DNA of 64,000 bases from NCBI RefSeq assembly GCF_042670205.1, contig NZ_JBHUWD010000023.1:6863-70862 (forward strand), given 5' to 3'. The stretch is from Luteimicrobium sp042670205. Lineage in GTDB: Bacteria > Actinomycetota > Actinomycetes > Actinomycetales > Cellulomonadaceae. Shown in pieces: positions 17,582-26,900 of the stretch. A program made the position numbers and the translations under genes. Position 1 is the stretch's first letter. Each line of letters begins with the position of its first letter. The notes under the pieces are model-generated. The model did not search any database and had not been told where the DNA came from. It saw nothing but the letters and a program-made list of their open reading frames with translations.

Positions 17582-18403
17582 ATGCTCCGAACCCGTGAGC
17601 AGGGCGCCGTGCGCCCTGAGGGTGGGCGTGTGCGCCGCTTCGGCCGCGTCGCGACCACCACCGGCCTCCTCGCAGGCCTCCTCGGCGGCGGCCTCGTCGC
17701 CGTCGGCGCGGCGACCCCCGCGGCCGCCGCTACCACCGTCAAGACCGCGACGTCGGCCAAGGCCACCCCGACGCTCTCCCTCCGCGTCAGCGACCGGTCC
17801 TACTACAAGAAGCGCCCGCCGCTCGTCACCGTGCGCTCCCTCACCCGGGGCCACGCGACCGCCGGCAAGGTCTACTTCCGCGTCAGCGGCAAGCTCGTCG
17901 CCGTCCGCACGCTCAAGAGCGGGAAGGCCACCTACCGCCTGTCGTCGCACCTGAGCACCGGCAAGCACCGCGTCCGCGCGACGATCCACCCGGCGACGCC
18001 GCGCACCGTCAAGGAGCGCACCAAGTTCACGACCGTCAGGACGCACAAGTACTCGTCGCGCGTCGTCGAGAAGGCCGTGAAGTACACCGGCACGCGCTAC
18101 GTGTACGGCGGCTCGAGCCCCCGCGGCTTCGACTGCTCGGGCTTCACCAAGTACGTGTACAAGCACACCAAGGTGAAGTCGCTCCCGCGCACGTCGTCGG
18201 GCCAGCGCCACGCCGGCAAGGTCGTCTCCAAGCGCCACGCCAAGGCGGGCGACCTGGTCTACACCCCCGGCCACGTGGGCATCTACGTCGGCGGCAACAA
18301 GATCATCGACGCCCCGCGGCCCGGCAAGTCCATCCACGTGCGGAGCATGTGGCGGGCCAGCTGGACGTTCGTCCACGTGAGCGCCAAGGCGAACACGATC
18401 TGA
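17582..18403 (+). CDS. secreted NlpC/P60 peptidoglycan endopeptidase
   Basis: A 273-residue exported cell-wall hydrolase. A basic leader and hydrophobic stretch (about 23-45) end in ATPAAAA, a likely signal peptidase site. Residues 60-150 form a Lys/Arg-rich beta domain resembling Ig-like repeats, and residues 155-273 are the NlpC/P60 domain, with catalytic Cys in GFDCSGF (C185) and His in GHVGIYVG (H231). Such enzymes cut peptide stems of peptidoglycan. The upstream c-di-AMP riboswitch links it to turgor and wall control. Start ATG 17582. Confidence 0.9.
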   Translation: MLRTREQGAVRPEGGRVRRFGRVATTTGLLAGLLGGGLVAVGAATPAAAATTVKTATSAKATPTLSLRVSDRSYYKKRPPLVTVRSLTRGHATAGKVYFRVSGKLVAVRTLKSGKATYRLSSHLSTGKHRVRATIHPATPRTVKERTKFTTVRTHKYSSRVVEKAVKYTGTRYVYGGSSPRGFDCSGFTKYVYKHTKVKSLPRTSSGQRHAGKVVSKRHAKAGDLVYTPGHVGIYVGGNKIIDAPRPGKSIHVRSMWRASWTFVHVSAKANTI

Positions 18404-18438
18404 CCCACGCGGTCCGGGCACACCGCCCGCACCACCGA

Positions 18439-18481
18439 CGAGAACGCCGGAGCAGGACGCCGTCCTACTCCGGCGTTCTCG
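18439..18481. terminator. bidirectional terminator hairpin overlapping a gene end
   Basis: CGAGAACGCCGGAG pairs with CTCCGGCGTTCTCG, with a further inner AGGAC/GTCCT stem. It ends the NlpC/P60 transcript and overlaps the last codons and stop of the converging ROK gene. Confidence 0.75.
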
Positions 18482-19748
18482 TCGTCTCCAGGGACTCGAG
18501 GTAGTCGCTCGGCCCCTGCACCAGGTCCCGCAGGACGGCGCGCGCGCCGCCCGTGAGCGCGGCGTACCCGGCCACCGGTGCGGGGCGGACGGCGATCCGC
18601 TCCCACGGGGAGGCGAGCACGCGCGTCCGCAGCTCGGCCTCGAGGCTCGGGCGCAGGTCCTCCGTGAGCGGCGCGTACACCCCGCCCAGCAGGACGGTGT
18701 CGAGGTCGAGCAGGTTCACGAGCGTCGACAGCGCGGTGCCGAGGGCCTTACCTGCGCGGGCGACGACGTCCCGCGCCCGGTCGCCCGCCTCCCCGCCCGC
18801 AGCGAGGGCCTCGAGGACGGGAGCGAGGCCGTCGGAGGCGCCGTCGTCGGACCGGGGGGCACGGGGGGCCGGGGTGTCGAGCCCGAGGCCGCGCAGGAGC
18901 GCGTCCTTGCCGGCGAGCTGCTCGAGGCAGCCGGTGGCGCCGCAGCGGCAGCGCGGGCCGGCCGGGTCGACGACGACGTGCCCGATCTCGCCCGCCCAGC
19001 CGTGCCGGCCCAGGTAGAGCTCGCCGTCGAGGACGATCGCGGCGCCGATGCCGACGTCGCCCGAGACGTGCACGAACGTCGTGCCGTCGTGGCCGGACGC
19101 GGCGAACTGGCCGAACGGGAGCTGGGCGAGGCCCGCGAGGTTGGCCTCGTTCGCGATCTCGACGCGCGCGGGCAGCGGCCCGAGCAGCGGCACGGGCGCG
19201 AGCGACTCCCACCCGAGGTTGGGCGCTACCTGCAGGAAGCCCGCCCGCGCGTCGACCAGACCCGGCAGCGCGAGCCGCGCGCCCGCGAGCCGCATCCCGT
19301 CGGCCCTGACCTCCGCGACGACCTCGCGCGCGAGGTCCCCCACCCGCGCGAGCACGCGGACGGGGTCGCTGCCCGCGCCCGTCACGCCGCGCGAGTCGTC
19401 GAGCCGCTCGGCCACGGTCGCCCCGGTGAGGTCGAGGGCCCGGACGCCGACGTAGTCGACGTTGACCTCCAGCCCGAGCGCGACGACGGTCCGGGGCGCG
19501 GGCACGAGGGGCACGGCGGGGCGCCCGACCTGGCCGGGCGAGGGTGCGAGCTCGGCGACGACACGTCCCGCGACGAGCTGGTCGACGAGCGAGCCGACGG
19601 TGGCCCGGGTGAGCCCGGTGGCCGCGGCGACGGCGGCGCGGGAGGGCGGCTCGGCAGCACCGAACACGCTGCGGGCGACGAGCGCGAGGTTGTGCTCGCG
19701 CAGCGAGGCCTGCCGCGCCTTGGGGGTGCCGACGCCGGGGAGCTCCAT
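18465..19748 (-). CDS. xylR: ROK-family transcriptional regulator, XylR-like
   Basis: A 427-residue repressor. An N-terminal winged helix (about 15-80, RAAVAAATGLTRATVGSLVDQL) precedes a ROK sugar-kinase-like domain with ATP/sugar blocks and the zinc-binding CRCGATGCLEQ. The gene is divergent from xylA by 138 bp, the usual arrangement for XylR, which represses xylose genes until xylose binds. ATG 19748 is preferred over GTG 19772, which has no ribosome site. The gene symbol rests on context. Confidence 0.85.
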   Translation of the reverse strand: MELPGVGTPKARQASLREHNLALVARSVFGAAEPPSRAAVAAATGLTRATVGSLVDQLVAGRVVAELAPSPGQVGRPAVPLVPAPRTVVALGLEVNVDYVGVRALDLTGATVAERLDDSRGVTGAGSDPVRVLARVGDLAREVVAEVRADGMRLAGARLALPGLVDARAGFLQVAPNLGWESLAPVPLLGPLPARVEIANEANLAGLAQLPFGQFAASGHDGTTFVHVSGDVGIGAAIVLDGELYLGRHGWAGEIGHVVVDPAGPRCRCGATGCLEQLAGKDALLRGLGLDTPAPRAPRSDDGASDGLAPVLEALAAGGEAGDRARDVVARAGKALGTALSTLVNLLDLDTVLLGGVYAPLTEDLRPSLEAELRTRVLASPWERIAVRPAPVAGYAALTGGARAVLRDLVQGPSDYLESLETTRTPE

Positions 19749-19753
19749 GAGCC

Positions 19754-19799
19754 TTGACCCTACCTGCGTCACGCGTTAAGTTCATCCGTACAACAAAGG
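19754..19799 (+). promoter_or_regulatory. xylA promoter with candidate XylR operator
   Basis: TTGACC (19754-19759) and TAAGTT (19777-19782) are spaced 17 bp apart. An imperfect inverted repeat around TTAAGTT...TTTGTT (complement side, 19776-19799) overlaps the -10 and start region, where a repressor would block transcription. The operator call is tentative. Confidence 0.5.
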
Positions 19800-19886
19800 C
19801 TCGGTCGCGGCGTCGTCGCGGACGGGCCGCCAACCGCGATCCCGAGCCGTCTCGCGATCCCCGTACCTCGATGAGGAGCACCCCGG

Positions 19887-21071
19887 ATGAGCACCCCCGC
19901 GGCCACCCCTGAGTTCAAGTTCTCGTTCGGTCTCTGGACCGTGGGCTGGCAGGCCCAGGACCCCTTCGGCGACCCGACGCGCGCCGCGCTCGACCCCGCC
20001 GAGTCCGTCCGCAAGCTCGCCGACATCGGCGCGTGGGGCTTCACGTTCCACGACAACGACGTCTTCCCGTTCGACGCCGACGACGCCGACCGCCGCGCGC
20101 GCGTCGACGCCGTCAAGAAGGCCGCCGACGAGACCGGCCTCGTGATCGAGATGGTCACCACCAACACGTTCACGCACCCCGTCTTCAAGGACGGCGCGTT
20201 CACGTCGAACGACCGCGGCGTCCGCCGCTTCGGCCTGCGCAAGATCCTCCGCAACGTCGACCTCGCCGCCGAGCTCGGCGCGCAGACCTTCGTCATGTGG
20301 GGCGGCCGCGAGGGCGTCGAGTACGACAACTCGAAGGACCTGCACGCCGCGCACGCCCGCTACGCCGAGGGCATCGACACCGTCGCCGCCTACATCAAGG
20401 ACCGCGGCTACGACCTGCGCATCGGCCTCGAGCCGAAGCCCAACGAGCCCCGCGGCGACATCTTCCTGCCGTCGATCGGCCACGCGCTCGCGCTCATCGC
20501 CACCCTCGACAACGGCGACATCGTCGGCCTGAACCCCGAGACCGGCCACGAGCAGATGGCCACGCTCAACTACACGCACGGCCTCGCGCTCGCCCTGTAC
20601 GCGGGCAAGCTGTTCCACATCGACCTCAACGGCCAGCACGGCCCGAAGTTCGACCAGGACCTCGTCTTCGGCCACGGCGACCTGCTGTCCGCGTTCTTCA
20701 CGGTCGACCTGCTCGAGAACGGCTTCCCGAACGGCGGCCCCCGCTACGAGGGCGCCCGCCACTTCGACTACAAGCCGTCCCGCACCGAGGGCCCCGACGG
20801 CGTGTGGGACTCCGCGCGCGCCAACATCGAGACCTACACGCTCCTCGCCAAGAAGGCCAAGCAGTACCGCGAGGACCCCGAGGTGCAGAAGGCGTTCGAG
20901 CACGCCGGCATCTTCGAGCTCGGCCAGTCGACGCTCGCCGAGGGCGAGACCTTCGACCAGTTCCTCGCCGACCCGACGACGCGCGAGACGTTCGACCTCG
21001 ACGCCGCCGCCGAGCGCGAGTACGGCCTCGTCGCGCTGCACCAGCTCGCGCTGAAGCACCTCGTCGGCTGA
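19887..21071 (+). CDS. xylA: xylose isomerase
   Basis: A 394-residue TIM-barrel metalloenzyme that converts D-xylose to D-xylulose in the cytosol. The active-site His/Asp region FHDNDVFPFDA, the metal-ligand block GLEPKPNEPRGDIFLPS, GLNPETGHEQMA and FHIDLNGQHGPKFDQD are all intact. Length and sequence match the short class I actinobacterial enzyme. GAGGAG precedes ATG 19887. The stop overlaps the xylB start (TGATG), so the two are translationally coupled. Confidence 0.97.
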   Translation: MSTPAATPEFKFSFGLWTVGWQAQDPFGDPTRAALDPAESVRKLADIGAWGFTFHDNDVFPFDADDADRRARVDAVKKAADETGLVIEMVTTNTFTHPVFKDGAFTSNDRGVRRFGLRKILRNVDLAAELGAQTFVMWGGREGVEYDNSKDLHAAHARYAEGIDTVAAYIKDRGYDLRIGLEPKPNEPRGDIFLPSIGHALALIATLDNGDIVGLNPETGHEQMATLNYTHGLALALYAGKLFHIDLNGQHGPKFDQDLVFGHGDLLSAFFTVDLLENGFPNGGPRYEGARHFDYKPSRTEGPDGVWDSARANIETYTLLAKKAKQYREDPEVQKAFEHAGIFELGQSTLAEGETFDQFLADPTTRETFDLDAAAEREYGLVALHQLALKHLVG

Positions 21072-22531
21072 TGAGCGGAACCCTTGTCGCGGGGGTCGAC
21101 TCGTCGACCCAGTCGTGCAAGGTCGTGGTCCGCGACGCGGAGACCGGCGCGCTCGTGCGCACCGGCTCCGCGTCGCACCCCGACGGCACCGAGGTGCACC
21201 CCGACGCCTGGTGGGACGCGTTCGTCGAGGCGGCGGCAGCGGCCGGCGGGCTCGGGGACGGGTCCGGCGTCGCCGCGCTCGCCGTCGGCGGGCAGCAGCA
21301 CGGCATGGTCCTGCTCGACGCCGACGGCGAGGTCCTCCGGCCCGCGCTCCTGTGGAACGACACGCGTTCCGCCGGGGCCGCGGCCGACCTCACGGACGAG
21401 CTGGGCGCCGCCGCGTGGGCCGAGGCCGTCGGGTCCGTGCCCGTCGCGTCGCTCACCGTGACCAAGCTGCGCTGGGTCGCCGACCACGAGCCCGACCTGG
21501 TCGAGAGGATCGCGGCCGTCGCGCTCCCCCACGACTGGCTGACCTGGCGCATCGCCGGGTACGGGCCGCGGTCGCAGGGGCTCGAGCCCGACCTCACGGC
21601 GCTCACGACCGACCGGTCCGACGCGTCCGGCACCGGCTACTGGGGGCTCGACTCCTACCGCCGCGACCTGCTCGCACGCGCGCTCCGGGTGGACGAGGCG
21701 ACGGCCGAGCGGATCGCGCTGCCGCGCGTCGTCGGGGCCGGCGAGGCCGCGGGGACCACGCGAGGCTCGCAGACCGTGGCTACGGGGCTCGTCGTCGGTG
21801 CCGGGGCCGGCGACAACGCCGGCGCCGCGCTCGGGCTCGGCATGGGCGCGGGCGACGTCGCGATCTCGATCGGCACGTCCGGCGTCGTGTCCGCGGTCGC
21901 GGAGCAACCCAGCGCCGACGCGTCCGGGCTGGTCAACGGCTTCGCCGACGCGACCGGGCGGTACCTCCTGCTCGGCGTGACGCTCAACGCCAGCCGCGTC
22001 CTCGACGCGGCCCGCAGCATCCTCGGCGTCGACCACGTCGGGCTGTCCAAGCTCGCGCTCGGCGCGCCCGCCGGGGCCGACGGCCTCGTCCTCGTGCCCT
22101 ACCTCGAGGGCGAGCGCACGCCCAACCGGCCCGACGCGACCGGCTCGTTCCACGGCCTGCGCCTCGCGACCGCGACGCCCGAGCACGTGGCACGCGCCGC
22201 CGTCGAGGGCATGCTGTGCGGGCTCGCCGACGGTCTCGACGCGCTCGCCGCGCAGGGTGCCGAGGTCGGGCGACTCCTCCTCATCGGGGGCGGCGCACGG
22301 TCCGAGGCGGTCCGGCAGATCGCGCCGAGCGTCTTCGGGCGCGCCGTCGAGGTCCCGCCCGCGGGCGAGTACGTCGCCGACGGCGCAGCCCGTCAGGCCG
22401 CCTGGGCCCTCGCCGGGACAGCCGAGCCGCCCGCGTGGACGGGCGGCGACGGTGGCGAGACGCTCACGTTCGAGGGCGAGCCCGCGCCCGTCGTCCGCGA
22501 GCAGTACGCCGCCGTCCGCGACCTGGGCTGA
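21071..22531 (+). CDS. xylB: xylulokinase
   Basis: A 486-residue FGGY-family kinase that phosphorylates D-xylulose to xylulose 5-phosphate for the pentose phosphate pathway. The N-terminal phosphate-binding motif GVDSSTQSCKV, the substrate motif GGQQHGMVLLD, LPHDWLTWR, the central GTSGVVSAV and the adenosine motif LLIGGGARSEAVRQ are present. ATG 21071 shares one base with the xylA stop. Right after the stop begins the 21-bp repeat array described separately. Confidence 0.95.
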   Translation: MSGTLVAGVDSSTQSCKVVVRDAETGALVRTGSASHPDGTEVHPDAWWDAFVEAAAAAGGLGDGSGVAALAVGGQQHGMVLLDADGEVLRPALLWNDTRSAGAAADLTDELGAAAWAEAVGSVPVASLTVTKLRWVADHEPDLVERIAAVALPHDWLTWRIAGYGPRSQGLEPDLTALTTDRSDASGTGYWGLDSYRRDLLARALRVDEATAERIALPRVVGAGEAAGTTRGSQTVATGLVVGAGAGDNAGAALGLGMGAGDVAISIGTSGVVSAVAEQPSADASGLVNGFADATGRYLLLGVTLNASRVLDAARSILGVDHVGLSKLALGAPAGADGLVLVPYLEGERTPNRPDATGSFHGLRLATATPEHVARAAVEGMLCGLADGLDALAAQGAEVGRLLLIGGGARSEAVRQIAPSVFGRAVEVPPAGEYVADGAARQAAWALAGTAEPPAWTGGDGGETLTFEGEPAPVVREQYAAVRDLG

Positions 22532-22536
22532 ACCCC

Positions 22537-22684
22537 GCCGACGGCGACGTAGCGTTCGCCGACGGCGACGTAGCGTTCGCCGACGGCGACGTAGCGTTCG
22601 CCGACGGTGACGTTGCCCCGGGTAACGTCACCGTCGGCGTCGCGGCCGTCACCGTCGGCGCCGCGGCCGTCACCGTCGGCGCAC
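22537..22684. repeat. bipolar 21-bp-period repeat array, locus 1
   Basis: Four copies of the core GACGGYGACG start at 22540, 22561, 22582 and 22603, exactly 21 bp apart, with CGCC/TTCGCC ends. They are followed by three inverted copies (GTCACCGTC at 22627, 22648, 22669), again 21 bp apart. The innermost pair forms a perfect 15-bp stem with a 9-nt loop (GCCGACGGTGACGTT). The array fills the 175-bp gap between xylB and the esterase gene. The same element recurs at 31742-32062. Function unknown; it could end or attenuate transcription or bind a protein. Confidence 0.85.
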
Positions 22685-22706
22685 CACCACGAGAGCAGAG
22701 AGAGCA

Positions 22707-23687
22707 ATGCCGCTGACCGACCTGCCCCTGGAGTCGCTCCGCGCCTTCCACCCCGAGGTGCGCGAGCCCGCCGACTTCGACGCCTTCTGGACCAAGACGC
22801 TCGCCGAGTCCCGCGCCGCGGGCACCGACCGGGCCGTCGTCCGTGAGCCCGCCGACACCCCCATCACGGGACTCGTCATCGAGGACCTCACGTTTCCCGG
22901 GTTCGACGGCGAACCCGTCAGGGCGTGGCTCACGCGCCCCCTCGGCCGTGACGGCGAGCAGCTGCCGACCGTCGTCGAGTACAACGGCTACAACGGCGGC
23001 CGCGGCCTGCCCGGCGAACGCGTCGGCTGGGCGCTCGCCGGGTTCGTGCACGTCCTCATGGACACGCGCGGCCAAGGCAGCGGCTGGGGCACCGGCGGCG
23101 ACACCCCCGACCCGCACGGCTCCGGGCCCGCCCAGTCCGGCTGGATGACCCGCGGCATCCACGACCCCGCCGACCACTACTACCGCCGCGTCTACACCGA
23201 CGCCGCCCGCCTGCTCGACGCCGTCCGCGCCCTCCCCGAGGTCGACCCCGCGCGCGTCGCCGTGACCGGCGGCAGCCAGGGCGGCGGCATCGCGATCGCC
23301 GCCGCCGGCCTCGTCCCGGACGTCTGGGCCGTCCTGCCCGACGTCGCGTTCCTGTGCGCCTGGGAGCGCGGCCTCCAGGTCGCCACGAGCGACCCGTTCG
23401 CCGAGCTCGCCCGGTACCTGTCGGTCCACCGCGACCAGCGCGAGACCGTGCTCACCACCGCGTCCTACCTCGACGGCGTGAACTTCGCGAAGCGCATCAC
23501 CGCGCCTGCCCTGTTCTCCGTCGCCCTCATGGACGACGTCGTGCCGCCGTCGACGACGTTCGCCGCCTTCAACGCGCTCGCCTCCGCCGACGCGCACATC
23601 GAGGTCTACCCGGAGAACGGGCACGAGGGTGGGCAGACCTACCAGTGGGTGAAGCAGGTCGAGTTCCTGCGCGCTCGGGGCGCCTGA
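22707..23687 (+). CDS. CE7 acetyl-xylan esterase / cephalosporin-C deacetylase
   Basis: A 326-residue alpha/beta hydrolase of carbohydrate esterase family 7. The family motifs RGQG (DTRGQGSGWG) and GGSQGGG (nucleophile Ser) are present, with the acid in LMDDVVPP and His in NGHEGG. CE7 enzymes remove acetyl groups from xylo-oligosaccharides inside the cell, since no signal peptide is seen. Placement after xylAB on the same strand supports a role in xylan use, although the repeat hairpins between them may partly separate expression. Confidence 0.9.
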   Translation: MPLTDLPLESLRAFHPEVREPADFDAFWTKTLAESRAAGTDRAVVREPADTPITGLVIEDLTFPGFDGEPVRAWLTRPLGRDGEQLPTVVEYNGYNGGRGLPGERVGWALAGFVHVLMDTRGQGSGWGTGGDTPDPHGSGPAQSGWMTRGIHDPADHYYRRVYTDAARLLDAVRALPEVDPARVAVTGGSQGGGIAIAAAGLVPDVWAVLPDVAFLCAWERGLQVATSDPFAELARYLSVHRDQRETVLTTASYLDGVNFAKRITAPALFSVALMDDVVPPSTTFAAFNALASADAHIEVYPENGHEGGQTYQWVKQVEFLRARGA

Positions 23688-23709
23688 GGTCGTTCGGGCT
23701 GGCTGGTTC

Positions 23710-23810
23710 CGCGCGAGGGTGCGGCGAGCTGTCTCGGACCGTCCTCCTGCGGCCCTGGGGGCCGTGCGGACTCCTTGACGTCCTTCGACACCTCCCCGCA
23801 CCCTCGCGCG
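23710..23810. repeat. nested inverted repeat, possible RNA structure
   Basis: Fifteen-base arms (CGCGCGAGGGTGCGG at 23710-23724 and its complement at 23796-23810) enclose 71 nt that contain a further stem CGGCCC-TGG-GGGCCG at 23750-23764. It lies just after the esterase stop. It may be a terminator complex or a small non-coding element. Confidence 0.5.
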
Positions 23811-23858
23811 CTGCCGTCGGGCCGCCCTCCCCGCCACGTACCCCGCGCGGACGCCCAC

Positions 23859-23895
23859 CCCGCGAGGTATACCGGCGGCCGGTATACCTCGCGGG
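23859..23895. terminator. 37-bp near-perfect palindrome, bidirectional terminator
   Basis: Eighteen-base arms (CCCGCGAGGTATACCGGC and complement) around a single central base lie between the converging esterase and alpha-mannosidase genes. The AT-containing GGTATACC centre is unusual for this GC-rich DNA and could also be a protein site. Confidence 0.65.
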
Positions 23896-23908
23896 TGGTG
23901 CCGACGGG

Positions 23909-26900
23909 TCAGGCGTGGGCGAAGCGGAGGGTCACGATCTCGAACGGGCGGAGCGCGAGCGGCTCCGCCAGGTTCAGCTCCGCGGTGCCGCCCTGCTCGA
24001 GCGGGCGCTCGAGGAGGTCCGTGCGCGTCGCGCCCGAGGTCTCGAAGCCCGGCGTGACGGTCGCGCGCGCGTGGCCGCCCAGCGACTCGTAGAGGCGGAC
24101 CACGACGTCGCCGCTGCGGTCCTCCGCGAGCTTGACCGACTCGACGAGGACGGCGCCCGCAGGGTCGTCGACCGTCACGAGCGGCTCGACGGGCCCCGCG
24201 CCCTGCACGACGCGCGGCGCCAGGTTGGCGGCGTAGCCGTCGCGGACGGCGTCGCCCAGGTCCGCGCCCACGTGCAGCACGGTGACGAACCGGTGCTCGC
24301 CCTGGTCGGCGTCGGGGTCGGGGAACAGGGGCGCGCGCAGCAGGGACTCGCGGACCGTGGTCACCGTGGCGCCGTCGTCCGTGACCGTGCGCAGGATGTC
24401 GTGGCCGTACGTCGCGCTGTTCGCGACCGCGACGCCGTAGCCGGGCTCCGCGACGTGCACCCAGCGGTGGGCGCAGATCTCGAACTTCGCCGCGTCCCAC
24501 GGGGTGTTCGCGTGCGTCGGACGGAAGACGTGCCCGAACTGCGTCTCGGACGCGCTGCGGTCCGCGTGCACCGCGAGCGGGAACGCGAGCTTCAGGAGCT
24601 TCTGCCGCTCGTGCCAGTCGACGACCGTCTCGACGGTCAGCGCCGCGGAGCCGCGGGCGAGCGAGAGCCGCTGCCGCACCGTCGACGCGCCGAACGCCCG
24701 CCGCACCTCGACGACGACCTCGTCCGCGGACGACTCCACGACCTCGACGCCGAGGGCGTCCACGAGGTCGGTCCGCTCGTCGAGGTACTCCTGGTCGATG
24801 TCCCACGCGTCCCACTGGCGGGGGGTGTCGCGGTGGAGCTGGAGCAGGTTCCCGACCAGCCCGGCGGGCACGAGCTCGCGGTCGGCCCGCAGGTCGCGGA
24901 CCGAGTCGACCAGCCCGCGGGCGTCGACGTGCACGGCGACCAGGCCGTTGGCGAGGAGCAGGCCGGCCCCCGCGCCGGCGGATCCGTCGCTGGACACCGT
25001 CACGTCCGCGCCCTCGGAGCCGGCGACCGTCGCCGCCCCCAGCGCCGCCACGCCGTCCCGCGCGTGCGGGGCTGCGTTGAAGACCAGCGGCGTCTCCCCC
25101 GCCCCCGCGAGGGTCTCGAGCGACGCCCCGACGATCTCCTCGAGCGTCCGCGCGACGTCGGCGTACCCGGCCTCGGCGTCGCGGTAGACCCACGCGATGG
25201 AGCTGCCGGGGAGGATGTCGTGGAACTGGTTGAGGAGAACGGTCTTCCACGCGCCGTCGAGCGCCTCGTAGGGATACGGCGCCCCGGTCCGGACGGCGGC
25301 CGTCGCGGCCCAGAGCTCGGCCTCGCGCAGCAGGTGCTCGCTGCGGCGGTTGCCCTGCTTGGTGCGCGCCTGCGACGTGTAGGTGCCGCGGTGGAACTCG
25401 AGGTACATCTCGCCGCTCCACACGGCGGGGCGCTCGAGCTCGGCCTCGGCGGCCTCGAAGAAGTCGTACGGGCTCGCGACCCGGACCTCGGCCATGCCCT
25501 CGGTCGACGCGTACCGCCGCGCCCGCGCGAGCATCTCGGCCGTGGGGCCGCCGCCGCCGTCGCCGTAGCCGAACGGCACGATGGACGCGTCGAGCTCGCC
25601 CTTCTCGCGGTTGTTGCGGGCGGCGTGGTCGAGCTCGCGGGCGGCAAGCTCGGCGTTGTAGGAGTCGACGGGCGGGAAGTGCGTGAGCAGGCGCGTCCCG
25701 TCGATGCCCTCCCAGAGGAAGGTGTGGTGCGGCATCGCGTTGGTCTCGTTCCACGAGAGCTTCTGCGTCAGCATCCACCGGTTGCCCGCGAGCTTGGCGA
25801 TCTGCGGCAGCGCGCCCGAGTAGCCGAACGAGTCGGGCAGCCACACGTCGCGCGTCTCGACCCCGAGCTCGCTGGAGAAGAACGACTTGCCCGTGAGGAA
25901 CTGCCGGACCATCGCCTCGCCGCCGGGCATGTTGGTGTCGGACTCGACCCACATCCCGCCGACCGGGACCCACCGCCCCTCGGCGACCTTCTCCTTGATC
26001 CGCTCGAACAGGTCCGGGTAGGACTCCTTGATCCACGCGTACTGCTGCGCCGACGAGCACGCGAACACGAGGTCCGGGTCCTCGTCCATGAGGGTCACGA
26101 CGGTCGAGAAGGTCCGGGCAGCCTTGCGCACGGTCTCGCGCACGGGCCACAGCCAGGCGGAGTCGATGTGCGCGTGCCCGACGGCGTAGGCCTGGTGGGC
26201 GCTCGCGTTCGCCGGCGCCTCGAGCACGGGGGCGAGCACCTTGCGCCCCTCGGCGGCGGTCCCGGGAACGTCGTCGGGGTCGACGACGGCGACCAGGCGG
26301 TCGAGCGCCTTGAGCACGCGCGCGTAGCGGGCGCCGTCCGCGGGGAGGACCCCGAGCAGGTCGCGCAAGGCCTGCGCGTCGTGCCAGAGCTCCTCGACGC
26401 CGGCGTCGGTGGTGACGAGGTCCGCGCGGCGAAGCACGTACAGCGGGTCGGTGCCGGCCGTGGCCCGCTCTCCGAGCGTCGTCGGCTGGAACTCGGGCAC
26501 GTGGCCCAGGACGGTCGGGTTGCCTGCCGCCTCGACCCACACGTCGACCGGCCGGCCGACGGGCCACGACAGCGCCCTGTTGCGCGGGTTGAGGCCCTTG
26601 AGCGGGCGCCCGTCGGCGGACCAGAACTGGCCCTCCGCCTGGAACCCGGGGTTGACGTCGGTGAAGCCGAGGTCCACCACGACCTGCGCGGTGCCGCTCG
26701 CCGACGCGACGGGCGCCGGGCCGGTCAGGTGCAGCCAGGTCGTGCTCCAGGGCGCGCCCCAGGCGTGGCCGGGCTCGACCCGGACGCCCTCGTGCGCCGT
26801 CGCCTCGTCGAACGCCACGGGCTCGCCCGGCGCTTCCCAGGCGGTCACGGCGAGCGGCAGGGCGGCCGCCTCCCGGTGCGGGGCGAGCCGCTCCAGGAGG

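Noticed and set aside
22537..22684. CRISPR array
   Set aside because: The 21-bp units have no unique spacers, the orientation flips, and no cas genes are near.
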